DNA of 64,000 bases from Ponticaulis sp. Its GTDB lineage: Bacteria > Pseudomonadota > Alphaproteobacteria > Caulobacterales > Hyphomonadaceae. Of the stretch, positions 1 through 9,007 are shown in pieces (the stretch's first letter is position 1; each line of letters begins with the position of its first letter). The stretch is from assembly GCA_002692725.1 (NCBI GenBank), contig NZLU01000025.1, positions 186,001-250,000 on the forward strand. The letters run 5' to 3'. The notes below the pieces were generated by a model that was not told the DNA's origin, searched no databases, and saw nothing but the letters and a program-made list of their open reading frames with translations. The translations under genes were made by a program, and so were the position numbers.

Positions 1-761
1 CAGAAGAAGCTGAGACCCTCACAGCTGGTTTTGTTGTTCAGCCGAGTTCAATTCCAGGTCTGTCCTTCTCGCTTGACTATTACAGCATCGAAATCACAGG
101 TTATGTGACGTCGCTGGCTGGTGGTGTCGGTGGTATCCTGAACCAGTGTTACAATGCGAACCCGAGCCAGGATCCGAACAACATCTTCTGTCAGGCTGTG
201 AACCGTTCAGCTCTTGGCGAGCCACTTGTTTCTGCGAACCTTGCAAACGCGGGTTCTCTTGAAACCGCCGGTTGGGACATTGCCCTTGATTACTCTTGGG
301 AAATGGACGCTATTCCAGGTACGTTTGGTATCCAATATGCTGGTCTGGTTCTCGATAGCTGGGACTTCGCAGCGTTCGATGGCGATCCAAACCCAATCGA
401 TTGTAAAGGCGCGTTCGGTCTTCTCTGTGACGACCCAACACCTGATTACAAGCACAACACCACGTTCTCGTGGGCTGACGGTCCATTCACCGCTCAGCTG
501 CGTTGGGAATATATCGGTTCTGTGACGGATGATGATCCAAACTCTGACTACATTGTGGAAGAGCTGGAAGCTAAGAGCTACTTCAACCTGAACGGTTCTT
601 GGCAGGCTACGGACAATGTTCGCTTCACAATGGGTATCGACAATTTGCTCGACGAAGAGCCAGAGCTGATTGGTGACAACCAGGAGCAGGCGAACACTTA
701 TCCTGCGACTTACGATCCATTCGGTCGTACGGTCTACATGTCTGCGAAACTGACCTACTAA
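1..761 (+). CDS. TonB-dependent receptor, C-terminal part (5' end outside window)
   Basis: The frame is open from the left edge, and its upstream codons read as typical receptor barrel (SFSLDYYSIEITGYV), so this is the 3' end of a longer gene and not a gene starting near base 105. It carries alternating beta-strand patterns, a Cys-rich extracellular-loop style segment, the late-barrel phrase FTMGIDNLLDEEPE, and a C-terminal strand ending in an aromatic residue (Tyr), as outer-membrane barrels do. TonB-dependent receptors import siderophores, glycans or other large ligands using energy from the TonB-ExbBD complex; such an operon lies at 4684-11104. Substrate unknown. An intrinsic terminator follows directly. 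Confidence 0.9.
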   Translation, partial: EEAETLTAGFVVQPSSIPGLSFSLDYYSIEITGYVTSLAGGVGGILNQCYNANPSQDPNNIFCQAVNRSALGEPLVSANLANAGSLETAGWDIALDYSWEMDAIPGTFGIQYAGLVLDSWDFAAFDGDPNPIDCKGAFGLLCDDPTPDYKHNTTFSWADGPFTAQLRWEYIGSVTDDDPNSDYIVEELEAKSYFNLNGSWQATDNVRFTMGIDNLLDEEPELIGDNQEQANTYPATYDPFGRTVYMSAKLTY

Positions 762-783
762 GTTTCGTCTCATTGATTACGTT

Positions 784-809
784 AAAGGCGAGCTTCGGCT
801 CGCCTTTTT
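784..809 (+). terminator. Rho-independent terminator after the TonB-dependent receptor
   Basis: A 10-bp perfect stem (784-793 with 798-807) with a UUCG tetraloop ends in a run of T. It lies 23 bases after the receptor stop codon. Confidence 0.9.
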
Positions 810-828
810 CATATTTAAGAGCAAGGAT

Positions 829-1800
829 GTGATGATGAGATCCGAAACCGTTTCCATTCCCGTTCTTGCGCAGGCTGGCCGGCTCTATTCGGCTGAAGCG
901 ACCGCAGATGAGCTCTCGGCGCAGCCTTTCCTGTTCGGCGCCTTTCCAGGAGACCGACCGAAAGCGGAACTGTCGGGTCTGCCATCAGACCCAAACCCGA
1001 TTACACGGTATATATTTCACACGGCCTTTTGCTGTTCGACGCTTTTGGCGCGGGCACTTGATGTCCCGGGTCAGAACCTGTCTCTGAAAGAGCCGGACAT
1101 TCTGATGCAGCTGGCAAATGCACAGCGCATGAACGCTGCTGAAGGGCAGGTTGGGTTTCTTCGCCGCGTTGAGGCTGGGCTGTTTGACATCGGGAAGGCG
1201 CTTAACGAAACGATTGTCGTTAAGCCGACCAATGCAGCCAACCGTCTGGCGCCGGATATGCTGGCCAATCCAAACAGCAGGGCGATTGTGATCCACTCCG
1301 ATCTCAGGAGTTTCCTTCTGTCCATCGCGCGTAAAGGCGAGGAGGGAAGGGTGTTCTGCCGCCGACTGTTCAACATATTTCGCATGGATAACGTGTTTGC
1401 AGGTGCGCAGTCTGAACGCGACCTTTTAACCTTAACCGATTTTCAAATCGCGGCGCTCGTCTGGGCGATGCAATGTGAACAGCTGAACGCAGCAGCCCAG
1501 AGGACGCCTGACCGAGTTCGCGCCATTCACTGTGATGACTTTCTGAAGGCGCCTGAGAGCGTGCTTCGACAAGTGAGCGCGTTTCTCGGACTGTCCCTGA
1601 ATGACGCTCTGATTGAAGAAATCTGCCAGTCTGACGTCTTCAGAAAAGACGCGAAGGATGACGCTCAAGGATATGATGCAGGCGTCAGACAGCAGGACAG
1701 AGCTGAGGCGCTCTCACAATTCGAGAAGCCAATTTCAATCACCGAAGACTGGGCCGCAAAACTTCCGCTGCCGCTTACTCTGACGATACAGCCGCTTTAG
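829..1800 (+). CDS. Sulfotransferase-like P-loop protein
   Basis: About 320 residues, no signal peptide. An N-terminal motif YIFHTAFCCSTLLARAL (around residues 60-76) looks like the 5'-phosphosulfate (P-loop-like) binding turn of sulfotransferases. A middle segment RAIVIHSDLRSFLLSIARKG fits the position of the 3'-phosphate-binding region, and the end has the usual sulfotransferase helix (DDFLKAPESVLRQVSAFLGL). It would transfer sulfate from PAPS to an unknown acceptor, or be a fold relative with another job. The start could be GTG 829, ATG 832 or ATG 835; the AAGGA at 823-827 best fits ATG 835. The gene lies just behind a receptor terminator, so it may depend on read-through or its own promoter. 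Family assignment comes from motifs only. Confidence 0.6.
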   Translation: MMMRSETVSIPVLAQAGRLYSAEATADELSAQPFLFGAFPGDRPKAELSGLPSDPNPITRYIFHTAFCCSTLLARALDVPGQNLSLKEPDILMQLANAQRMNAAEGQVGFLRRVEAGLFDIGKALNETIVVKPTNAANRLAPDMLANPNSRAIVIHSDLRSFLLSIARKGEEGRVFCRRLFNIFRMDNVFAGAQSERDLLTLTDFQIAALVWAMQCEQLNAAAQRTPDRVRAIHCDDFLKAPESVLRQVSAFLGLSLNDALIEEICQSDVFRKDAKDDAQGYDAGVRQQDRAEALSQFEKPISITEDWAAKLPLPLTLTIQPL

Positions 1801-1808
1801 GACGGATT

Positions 1809-1834
1809 GCCAGACATCGGTTCAGATGTCTGGC
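1809..1834. terminator. Hairpin between convergent genes
   Basis: A perfect 10-bp stem (1809-1818 with 1825-1834) and a 6-nt loop lie between the stop codons of the sulfotransferase-like gene and sppA, which converge. There is no clear T-run on either side, so it may act as a weak bidirectional terminator or an mRNA end-protecting hairpin. Confidence 0.5.
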
Positions 1835-1841
1835 AGATCGT

Positions 1842-3626
1842 TTAGTTTTCGATGACGACAGGTGCGCGCATCTGTGTCTGGCGGGTTTGCAGCGCACTTG
1901 CCTGGTCCATGAATGCCCGGAACGTCTCGTCTTCCATCAGCGCGTTGAAACGTGCAGCAGCTTCAGACGTCTCAGCAGAAGCGCCAAAGAATTGAGCGAT
2001 AAAGTCCTCAAATCCGCGCCGAGGTGTCGGGAAATAGCTTATGGCAACTTCGCTGTCAGCAGGAATGTCGGCAAATTCTTTCGCCTTTTCAATCGCTGCA
2101 ATCAGGCCGCCCGTTTCATTGACGAGATTGATGGCGGCAGCGTCTTCGCCGCTCCAGACGCGCCCCCGCGCAATCTCTCTGACGCGTGTCTCGTCAATTT
2201 CGCGGCCTTCAGCAACGATGCGCATGAAGCGATCATAGGTGCGCTCCAGCGATTCATGCAGAAGTTCTCTTTGCGTCTCAGTGAACGAGTCCAGAGTGAA
2301 GGCTGAGGCGAACTCGCCGCCAACTGATATGGCGCTTGGATTGATGCCGATCTGACGCAGACCATCTGCGATCGCATATTTGCCACCGAACACGCCAATG
2401 GAGCCGGTGATCGTGGTTCGTAGCGCCAGAATGGAGTCGGCACCCGCAGATACATAATATCCGCCAGACGCCGCCGCACCGCCCATGCTGACAACGACGG
2501 GCTTATTCATTTCATTCCGCACACGATCAACCGCATGCCAGATCTGATCTGAGGCAATGGCTGAGCCGCCACCACTATCCACGCGGAAGACGACGGCTTT
2601 GACGTTTTCGTCGCGGCCAGCATCGAGAAGCGCTTTGGAAACGCGGTCAGATGAAAAGATTGCATCGCCACCAAAAGGCCCCGGCGTTGCCGAGCCCGTC
2701 ACGATCGATCCTTCGCCACCGACGATGGCGATTAGTGGCGCGTTATCAGACGAAGGCTTGATTTCATATCGGCTGATGGATTTTATCGTCGCGCCTTCGC
2801 CAGCCTTTTCGAGTGCAGCTTCTCGCGCGTCTTCAGGCCAGTCGAGGCGGGTGACAAGACCGGCATCGAGAGCTTCGTCTGAGCTGATCGGGCCTGATTC
2901 GAGCAAAGCGCGGAGTGATGCGACATCAGCAAACCCTCTGTCTGCTGCAATGTCTTCAACGGAAATCGTCCAGATGTCTGACACGAGTTCAGTCATCGCT
3001 TCGCGATGGGGCTCTGTATAGTCTGTTTCCTTATAAACGTTTGGCGCGTTCTTGTATTCGTAAAACGCTTCGATCTCGGCACTGACCGACAGATTGTCGA
3101 ACAGATCTTTCATAAAGAGTGTTTCTGTTGTCATTCCCGGAACGATGATGTCAGACCCCGGCTGCAGCCAGATTTCATCAGCAGCAGAAATAGAACGAAA
3201 GGCTGACGGGCCAGTCCCCAGGAAACCCTGAGTGTGAGCAATGATGAATTTGCCGTTCTCGCGCAGTTTCAGGAATGATGTCCGCAATTCTTCTGCGCGT
3301 GAGTTTCCGACCCCCAACTCGCTGGCGCGGACAAACACACCTTTGACGTTCGAATCAGAGGCAGCTGAATCGAGCTTCAACAAAACGTCGGTGAAGGCCC
3401 CCTGAGAAAAGATTGCGGCCGGGCCTGCCGTTGCCGGTTGGTCAGAGAGTGGTGTTCTCAGATCGATTTCCAGAACAATCGCTCCGGAGCCTTCTGATGC
3501 AGACTGAGAGGAGGAAAAATTCGATGCGACGGCCCCGATGATTCCCGCAACAAACAGGAATGCCAAAAAGGAAAAGAGGACCATGGCCACGAGTCCGCCA
3601 AGTACGGATGCCAGAAAGGTTTTCAA
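1842..3626 (-). CDS. sppA: Signal peptide peptidase SppA, 67K type
   Basis: 594 residues, the length of the long (E. coli-type) SppA with two tandem ClpP-like domains. An N-terminal membrane anchor (about residues 5-33) is followed by the first domain with the general-base lysine in YEYKNAP (K192), and a second domain with the nucleophile serine in GGAAASGGYY (S387). The spacing of about 195 residues matches the known Lys/Ser dyad formed across the two domains. The enzyme digests signal peptides left in the inner membrane after secretion. It converges with the upstream sulfotransferase-like gene and stands alone. Confidence 0.95.
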   Translation of the reverse strand: MKTFLASVLGGLVAMVLFSFLAFLFVAGIIGAVASNFSSSQSASEGSGAIVLEIDLRTPLSDQPATAGPAAIFSQGAFTDVLLKLDSAASDSNVKGVFVRASELGVGNSRAEELRTSFLKLRENGKFIIAHTQGFLGTGPSAFRSISAADEIWLQPGSDIIVPGMTTETLFMKDLFDNLSVSAEIEAFYEYKNAPNVYKETDYTEPHREAMTELVSDIWTISVEDIAADRGFADVASLRALLESGPISSDEALDAGLVTRLDWPEDAREAALEKAGEGATIKSISRYEIKPSSDNAPLIAIVGGEGSIVTGSATPGPFGGDAIFSSDRVSKALLDAGRDENVKAVVFRVDSGGGSAIASDQIWHAVDRVRNEMNKPVVVSMGGAAASGGYYVSAGADSILALRTTITGSIGVFGGKYAIADGLRQIGINPSAISVGGEFASAFTLDSFTETQRELLHESLERTYDRFMRIVAEGREIDETRVREIARGRVWSGEDAAAINLVNETGGLIAAIEKAKEFADIPADSEVAISYFPTPRRGFEDFIAQFFGASAETSEAAARFNALMEDETFRAFMDQASALQTRQTQMRAPVVIEN

Positions 3627-3817
3627 ATCGCGCTCCTCATCTATCAGCCTGTATCTACTTTATCGAAAAAAGATAAAACTTTGTCATCAAGATGCAATGA
3701 TATTCTGCAATTGCGGTGTTGTTTTCCCAACAAACCCAGGGCGATTAAGCCAAGTGTCAGGAAATGCAGAATTTGTGTTGCATATTGAAATAGCTTTCTG
3801 TAGATACGGCGGCTCGT

Positions 3818-3892
3818 TGGGGCGTCGCCAAGTGGTAAGGCATCGGTTTTTGGTATCGACATTCCCAGGTTCGAATCCTGGCGCCCCAGCCA
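3818..3892 (+). tRNA. tRNA-Gln (anticodon UUG)
   Basis: A full cloverleaf is visible: a perfect 7-bp acceptor stem (3818-3824 with 3882-3888), the D-arm GCCAAGTGGTAAGGC, an anticodon loop with TTG read from the TTTTTGG segment, and the T-arm CCAGG-TTCGAAT-CCTGG. CCA is encoded at 3890-3892. The sequence closely follows the bacterial glutamine tRNA pattern. Confidence 0.97.
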
Positions 3893-4683
3893 TCCACTCC
3901 TGAGCAGATTGTTTTGAGACGTATTTCTGCGTCAGAGCGAACTGTTCATGGTCAGCCACTAAGGCTCATTTCAGTTTAGTCTAAACTGTATGCAATGTTG
4001 AGGACATTTCTGATCAAGTATTGCTCTGCGATGCCGACGAATCGCTCAGTTGAACGTCCGATATAAATATTTTGAAGCATGACGACGAAGACGGGCAGAT
4101 GCTCTGTCTGACTGCGTGAAATACTGGCAGATTGCCCCAAGAGACTTTGACCAAGGGCATTCTGAAGCCTTAGCGGTGAAGATAAGTATATCGGAAATTT
4201 TCATCCAACTTCCTGAAAAGACGAAAGAATGAAACAGGTGCTCAAAGCACTTCTTTCTCTCTTGTTTGGGTTTGTGCTGGACTTCTGTTCTGAGCAGAGG
4301 CTATGTCGGTCCCGGAACTGGTCCGGATGGGCCTGATTGGGGACTGTAATCGTGCAGTTGTCAGTCAGGCAAATTTGTGGATTAGTTATAATATAACTGC
4401 GTAAGTTGATCTATTGATCTTTTTTCAGAGGTTGATAGCGTCGCTTTGTCGCTAGGGGATCGGCGTCAAACTGCGGCTTCGGCTAGACGCAAGATAAAGA
4501 TAGGATGGTCAACATCCTTGGAAGGGGTTCGTGTTCGGCGTTTCACTGCTGAGACATCCCATAAACTGAGCCTGCGTGTGTGTGCAGGATTCGAGAGTTA
4601 ACACGGCATCTGGCTGACGCCTTTTGTCGATCCACGGATTTCTCGCGTGAGGATCACGCGCACTATGGGAGTGAGAGGCGAAC
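3893..4683. other. Intergenic region between tRNA-Gln and the TonB operon
   Basis: No convincing gene in about 790 bases. It holds a 17-base inverted repeat at 3972-3988 (8-bp arms around one base) and a TATAAT-like -10 element at 4387-4392 with only a poor -35, which could start the long leader of the downstream operon. A 35-codon frame from ATG 4229 begins with a hydrophobic stretch, and a different frame nearby (to TAA 4349) reads like a Gly/Pro/Asp-rich peptide end; the two together look like the remnant of a frameshifted small gene. The last 250 bases form the operon leader. Confidence 0.5.
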
Positions 4684-5454
4684 ATGAAGAATGTTCTTTA
4701 TCCAGCCTGCAATACATTGATTGCTGGCATCTGCTTAGTTGGGCTACCAGCATCAGCTCAACTGGATCAGGCAATTCAAGAAGGTGAGCGCGCCACGCGC
4801 CAGGCCGAGCAAATCCAGAACCAGATCAACCAGCTCGACGATGAGCGCAGTGACGCGGTACGCGAGTACCGGTCAATGCTTCAGCGTAAAACTGGTGCTG
4901 AACTGTTTGCACTGCAGCAGCAGAAAGTTGTCGAATCTCAGCGCACGGAGCTTGAGTCTCTTAATGAGCAGCTCGGTCGCGTGGACGAAATCACGGCTCA
5001 GATGACGCCGATGATGATGACGATGATCGAAGACCTCAAAACATTTGTTGCTGCGGACCTTCCGTTCAAAAAGGAAGATCGCGAGCTTCGCCTCGAACAG
5101 CTCGACACAGCAATGGAAGCTCCGGACGTTGCTCCGGCTGAGCGCTATCGTCTGATCGTCGAAGCTTACCAGGCTGAAATGGAATACGGTCGTACGATCG
5201 ACTCTTGGGCAGGTGACATCACGAATGCTGCCGGTGAAACCGTCAACGTTCAATTCTTCCAGTATGGTCGTGTGGCACTTGTTTATTACAACGCTGCAAA
5301 CGGTGAAGTCGCACGCTGGGACCGCGAGGGTTCTGCGTGGGAAACACTTCCTTCCAGCTATCGCCGCCCGATCCAGGACGCCATCCGGATCGCCGAAGGT
5401 ACGAAACAGCAGGATATCCTTATGGGTCCTGTTGAGAAGTACTCGGTTGAATAA
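4684..5454 (+). CDS. DUF3450 family periplasmic protein of a TonB operon
   Basis: 256 residues with a signal peptide (cleavage after PASA, about residue 25), then a long coiled coil (about 28-110) containing MTPMMMTMIEDL, and a C-terminal globular part with VQFFQYGRVALVYYN and the DAIRIAEG end typical of DUF3450. These proteins are encoded first in TtpC-type TonB operons and are thought to sit in the periplasm with the long ExbB/TtpC; their exact role is unknown. It starts the operon 33 bases before the ExbB-like gene, with GGAGTGAGAGG in front of ATG 4684. Confidence 0.88.
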   Translation: MKNVLYPACNTLIAGICLVGLPASAQLDQAIQEGERATRQAEQIQNQINQLDDERSDAVREYRSMLQRKTGAELFALQQQKVVESQRTELESLNEQLGRVDEITAQMTPMMMTMIEDLKTFVAADLPFKKEDRELRLEQLDTAMEAPDVAPAERYRLIVEAYQAEMEYGRTIDSWAGDITNAAGETVNVQFFQYGRVALVYYNAANGEVARWDREGSAWETLPSSYRRPIQDAIRIAEGTKQQDILMGPVEKYSVE

Positions 5455-5487
5455 ATCAGTATCTGCTTGATCCAGAGGTAGAACTTT

Positions 5488-6873
5488 ATGTTTGCGAAAA
5501 TCCTTTCCAAAAAAGCGTTTGCCGCCGCCGCTCTGATCGGTGCCAGCACGCTTGTTTCGTCGCTCCCTGCTGTTGCTCAGGTGAGTTCACTGTCTGACGT
5601 GCTCGCTGCAGTCCGTCGCGACTCAAACGAACTGTCTTCTGAAAATGAAGCGCGTCTCCGGGAATTCCGGAATGCGACTGCAGAACAGGAAGCTTCGATG
5701 GCTCAGCTGTCGTCTGAACTTCGCGCTGCTGAAGCACGTGGTCAGGCGCTGGCAGCCGAGTTTAACGCCAATGAGGCTGAACTCGACGCCAAGCAGGCTG
5801 AACTCGAAGAGCTTGCAGGTGATTTCGGTCAGCTGCTCGGTCAGTTCCGTCAGGCTGCACAGGAATCCATGCCTGTGATCCGTAACTCTCTTGCGTCTGC
5901 AGAGTATCCGGGCCGCGCGGCAGGTCTGTCTGAAGTCGCTCAGTCACGTTCGCTCCCGACCCGTGAGCAACTTGACCTCCTGCCGAAAGCAATCCTGCTT
6001 GAAATGCTCGCTCAGTCTGAAGTGAAGTCTTTCGAAGCTGAAGTCGACCAGATCGGTGCTGACGGTCAGACTGAAGTGAAGGAAGTGTTCCGCGTTGGTA
6101 TCTTCAATGCTGTGACCACTGACGGAAACCGCTTTGTTGAGATGCAGGACGGCCAGCTGGTCGCGTTCTCAAAGCAACCTCCTGGCAACTTCTCCAGCGC
6201 AATGAGCAAGCTGATCGGTGCGGGTGACCAGGACGTTGTCATGACACCTGTCGATCCATCGAAAGGTGATCTGTTCGACACTTACGGCAAACTGCCAACC
6301 TTCCAGGATCGCATCGATGCGGGTGGTGAAGTTGGTATGGTCATCATCGCGCTTGGTATCATCGGCGTTCTGCTTGGCCTGTTCAAGCTGGTGACGATCT
6401 TCCTGACATCAGGTGCTATGCGTTCGACTGCGAAAACCAAGGAAGCTGGCGACGGCAACCCACTGGCTCGCGTGTTCAAAGTCTATGAAGCACACCGCAA
6501 AGATCCGGTTCAGACCCTCGAGATGAAGCTCGACGAGCAAATCCTGAAGGAAACACCGAAGATCGAGCGCTTCAACGACATCCTGAAGGTTCTCGCTTCT
6601 GTTGCACCGCTTCTTGGTCTTCTCGGTACGGTTATCGGTATGATCGTGACCTTTACCGCGATCACGATTTACGGTGCAGGCGACCCGCAGCTGATGGCTG
6701 ATGGTATCTCGCAAGCTCTGATGACGACAGTTATGGGTCTCTGTGCGGCTATTCCGCTGCTTCTGATCCACGCACTGTGTTCTGCAGCATCCCGTTCTGC
6801 ATCTCAGCTCCTCGACGAGCAGGCTGCAGGTCTGGTCGCAGAGCGCGCTGAACAAGAAGGAGCGACGGCGTAA
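5488..6873 (+). CDS. MotA/TolQ/ExbB proton channel family protein, long TtpC type
   Basis: 461 residues, far longer than ordinary ExbB. A signal peptide (1-31) is followed by a periplasmic coiled coil (about 33-120), a periplasmic domain to about 280, then three membrane segments (about 283-308, 365-392, 408-432). The conserved channel segment APLLGLLGTVIGMI lies in the second. This is the layout of TtpC, the extra proton-channel protein known from Vibrio TonB2-type systems. It probably bridges the proton channel to DUF3450 or TonB in the periplasm. Neighbours on both sides belong to the same operon. Confidence 0.92.
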   Translation: MFAKILSKKAFAAAALIGASTLVSSLPAVAQVSSLSDVLAAVRRDSNELSSENEARLREFRNATAEQEASMAQLSSELRAAEARGQALAAEFNANEAELDAKQAELEELAGDFGQLLGQFRQAAQESMPVIRNSLASAEYPGRAAGLSEVAQSRSLPTREQLDLLPKAILLEMLAQSEVKSFEAEVDQIGADGQTEVKEVFRVGIFNAVTTDGNRFVEMQDGQLVAFSKQPPGNFSSAMSKLIGAGDQDVVMTPVDPSKGDLFDTYGKLPTFQDRIDAGGEVGMVIIALGIIGVLLGLFKLVTIFLTSGAMRSTAKTKEAGDGNPLARVFKVYEAHRKDPVQTLEMKLDEQILKETPKIERFNDILKVLASVAPLLGLLGTVIGMIVTFTAITIYGAGDPQLMADGISQALMTTVMGLCAAIPLLLIHALCSAASRSASQLLDEQAAGLVAERAEQEGATA

Positions 6874-6903
6874 GCCGTCGCCTAGAGGCGAGGAAGCAAG
6901 CAT

Positions 6904-7428
6904 ATGCTAGCTGACCTTCAATCCTTCCTGGAACGAGGTGGACCTGTCCTCCTGGTGATCATGTTTGCCACATTTGTAATGTGGGCCCTGATCCTGGAAC
7001 GGACATTCTACTTCAACTTCGGACACAAGGCTGTTGAAGACCGCATTCTGAAACGCTGGAAAGAGTGGACCCAGACATCTGGTAAACACAATTCCGCTGT
7101 ATGGTCAGAATGGTTCAGAGACAAGCTCGTGTCAGAAGTGCGCCAGCAAGCTGAACAGAACGTATCTCTGACGAAGGCAATGGTGGCATTGGCGCCATTG
7201 CTGGGTCTTCTGGGTACGGTGACGGGTATGGTAACCGTGTTTGACGTTATGGCTCTGTCTTCAGGGTCGGATGCTCAGGCAATGTCTGGTGGTGTGTCGC
7301 GCGCGACAATTCCAACCATGGCAGGCATGGTTGCCTCTCTGTCAGGCATCATTTTCACCAGCAGTATGGACACAACGGTAAGCCGTAAGGTCCAGTCAGT
7401 TGCTGATCAGCTGGAGATTGAGCGATGA
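6904..7428 (+). CDS. exbB: ExbB proton channel subunit
   Basis: 174 residues with three membrane segments: about 14-34, then about 93-118 with the ExbB signature APLLGLLGTVTGMV, and about 138-160. It is the ordinary short ExbB that forms the proton-conducting pentamer around ExbD and powers TonB. The stop codon overlaps the start of the next gene by four bases (ATGA at 7425-7428), so translation is coupled. CATATG at 6901 is preceded by GAGGCGAGGAAG as ribosome site. Confidence 0.93.
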   Translation: MLADLQSFLERGGPVLLVIMFATFVMWALILERTFYFNFGHKAVEDRILKRWKEWTQTSGKHNSAVWSEWFRDKLVSEVRQQAEQNVSLTKAMVALAPLLGLLGTVTGMVTVFDVMALSSGSDAQAMSGGVSRATIPTMAGMVASLSGIIFTSSMDTTVSRKVQSVADQLEIER

Positions 7429-7832
7429 GAGGACGTGGCCGTAAGCAGGATGAATCCGAAGTCGATCTGACTCCAATGCTCGACATTGTCTTTATTCTGC
7501 TTATCTTCTTTATTGTGACGTCTACGTTCATCAAAGAGAACGCCCTAGACCTCACACCACCGCCTCCGGCACCGCCGGATCAGCCGGTGGAACCGAAACC
7601 GACGATTCTCGTTCGGATTTCGGAGGATAATCTGGTGAGCGTGAACGGACGCCTCGCAGATATCGGATCAGTCCGAGCCAATATTGAGCGGCTCATCGCT
7701 GAAAATCCCGATAGCGCGGTTCTTGTCCAGGCCCACCCGCAGGCGAAAAACCGTCTTGTGATCCGTGTTGTCGACCAGGCTCGAAGCGTTGTTGACGACA
7801 GTGTCGGTTTCACCATCGACCAGGTCAGTTAG
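7425..7832 (+). CDS. exbD: ExbD biopolymer transport protein (first copy)
   Basis: 135 residues: a short cytoplasmic end, a single membrane helix (about 18-37) with the proton-carrying aspartate in LTPMLDIVFILL (D20), a Pro-rich linker (PPPPAPPDQP) and a periplasmic ExbD/TolR domain. It partners ExbB in harvesting the proton gradient. It overlaps exbB by four bases and is 11 bases from the second exbD copy. Confidence 0.95.
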   Translation: MRGRGRKQDESEVDLTPMLDIVFILLIFFIVTSTFIKENALDLTPPPPAPPDQPVEPKPTILVRISEDNLVSVNGRLADIGSVRANIERLIAENPDSAVLVQAHPQAKNRLVIRVVDQARSVVDDSVGFTIDQVS

Positions 7833-7843
7833 GAGGAACAGTT

Positions 7844-8251
7844 ATGGCTCGTAAAATTCGTGCCCGTGCAGCTGAGGAGCAGGCACTTGACCTGACACCC
7901 ATGCTGGACGTGACATTCATCCTGCTGATCTTCTTCATCGTGACCGCTCAGTTTATCAAACTTCCGGGTGTGGAAATTGAGCGGGTACAGGCGGAGAACT
8001 CTGAGATGGTGTCTCCACTTGGTATCGTGATCGCTATTAACGAAAATAGCGAGATCTGGGTGGATAAACAGCAGATCGACATTTCGGAACTCGAATTCAC
8101 CATCCGTGAAATGCGGGAAGATAATCCGAAAGGGAAGCTGGTTCTTCAGGTTCACAACGAATCTGAGGCCGAGATGCTGGATTTGGCAATGCAGGCCATT
8201 ACGTCTGCGGACCCTGAATCTGCCGTCAACGTTTCCACTGAACTCGACTAG
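7844..8251 (+). CDS. exbD: ExbD biopolymer transport protein (second copy)
   Basis: 135 residues with the same build as the preceding gene: the membrane helix begins at about residue 20 with the essential aspartate in LTPMLDVTFILL (D22), then a periplasmic domain. The two ExbD copies differ clearly in their periplasmic parts, and this one lacks the Pro-rich linker. ExbD works as a dimer inside the ExbB pentamer, so the pair may form a heterodimer (inference). AGGAGGAACAGTT precedes ATG 7844. Confidence 0.94.
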   Translation: MARKIRARAAEEQALDLTPMLDVTFILLIFFIVTAQFIKLPGVEIERVQAENSEMVSPLGIVIAINENSEIWVDKQQIDISELEFTIREMREDNPKGKLVLQVHNESEAEMLDLAMQAITSADPESAVNVSTELD

Positions 8252-8266
8252 AAGGAGGAAAGTTGC

Positions 8267-8893
8267 ATGCTAACCAATCCCCTTATTCGCGTATTGATCG
8301 GAGCTCCGGTCGCTGCTGCGATTGTCTACGGTTTGTTTATCATCATGGGTTTGCTGATTGAGCCGAAACCGATTGAGCTTGGCGAAAGTGAATTCCGCAC
8401 GCTCTCCCGGATCACGCCTCAGGAGCAAACGCAGGAGATCCGCCGGACACAACGTAAACAGGTTAAGCGCCTGGACACGGCTGATAAGCCACCTCCACCG
8501 CCAAAACTGTCTGCCAGTAAGTCTGACGTGAACCTGCCGACACCACAGATTCAGGGCGCGGCACCTGCGCAAATCGAAGTTGGCAACGTGTCTAACTTCG
8601 CGATGGATACTGTGATCGTCTCTGACCGTGACGCTCAGCCGATCCGTCCACCAGTTCCAACTTATCCGTCTCGTGCGGCTGAGCGTGGAATTGAGGGAAG
8701 CTGTGAAGTCCGTTTTGACGTTGATGAACGTGGCAAGCCTTACAATGTCTCAGCAGAGTGCACCGACCGCGTGTTTGTGCGGGAAGCCGAGCGTGCTGTG
8801 TCCAAGGTGGAATTCGCACCGAAGATCATTAAGGGCCAGGCCGTTCGTCGGAGTAATGTTGTTTATCCAATCGATTTCAATCTGGATAACTAA
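8267..8893 (+). CDS. tonB: TonB energy transducer (first copy)
   Basis: 208 residues: membrane anchor at about 8-30, a Pro/Lys-containing periplasmic linker (ADKPPPPPKLS) and a C-terminal TonB domain (about 120-205) starting PPVPTYPSRAAERGIEG and ending YPIDFN. The domain has two cysteines 18 residues apart (GSCEVRF and AECTDRVF), also present in the second TonB and in the secreted relative at 13700. The linker is shorter than in E. coli TonB. Ribosome site AAGGAGGAAAG lies just upstream. It links ExbBD to the TonB boxes of outer-membrane receptors. Confidence 0.93.
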   Translation: MLTNPLIRVLIGAPVAAAIVYGLFIIMGLLIEPKPIELGESEFRTLSRITPQEQTQEIRRTQRKQVKRLDTADKPPPPPKLSASKSDVNLPTPQIQGAAPAQIEVGNVSNFAMDTVIVSDRDAQPIRPPVPTYPSRAAERGIEGSCEVRFDVDERGKPYNVSAECTDRVFVREAERAVSKVEFAPKIIKGQAVRRSNVVYPIDFNLDN

Positions 8894-8923
8894 CAGCGCC
8901 ACTTGTGATAATGTAACGGAATG

Positions 8924-8952
8924 TTGATTGTTTCGTAATGTTATTGTATAAC
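8924..8952 (+). promoter_or_regulatory. Possible sigma-70 promoter inside the TonB operon
   Basis: TTGATT (8924-8929) and TATAAC (8947-8952) are separated by exactly 17 bases in the AT-rich 114-base gap between the two tonB genes. All other gaps in the operon are 0-33 bases. The promoter would let the second tonB and the TPR gene be made separately. Confidence 0.5.
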
Positions 8953-9007
8953 TCTTCAGGTGGGGGCAAGTCGGAATGCGATTTGTCCCATCTGAGGAGG
9001 ATAAAAA

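Noticed and set aside
3818-4683. Genomic island or prophage at tRNA-Gln
   Set aside because: No integrase, no repeat of the tRNA 3' end and no phage genes were seen downstream; the same holds for the tmRNA at 39216.
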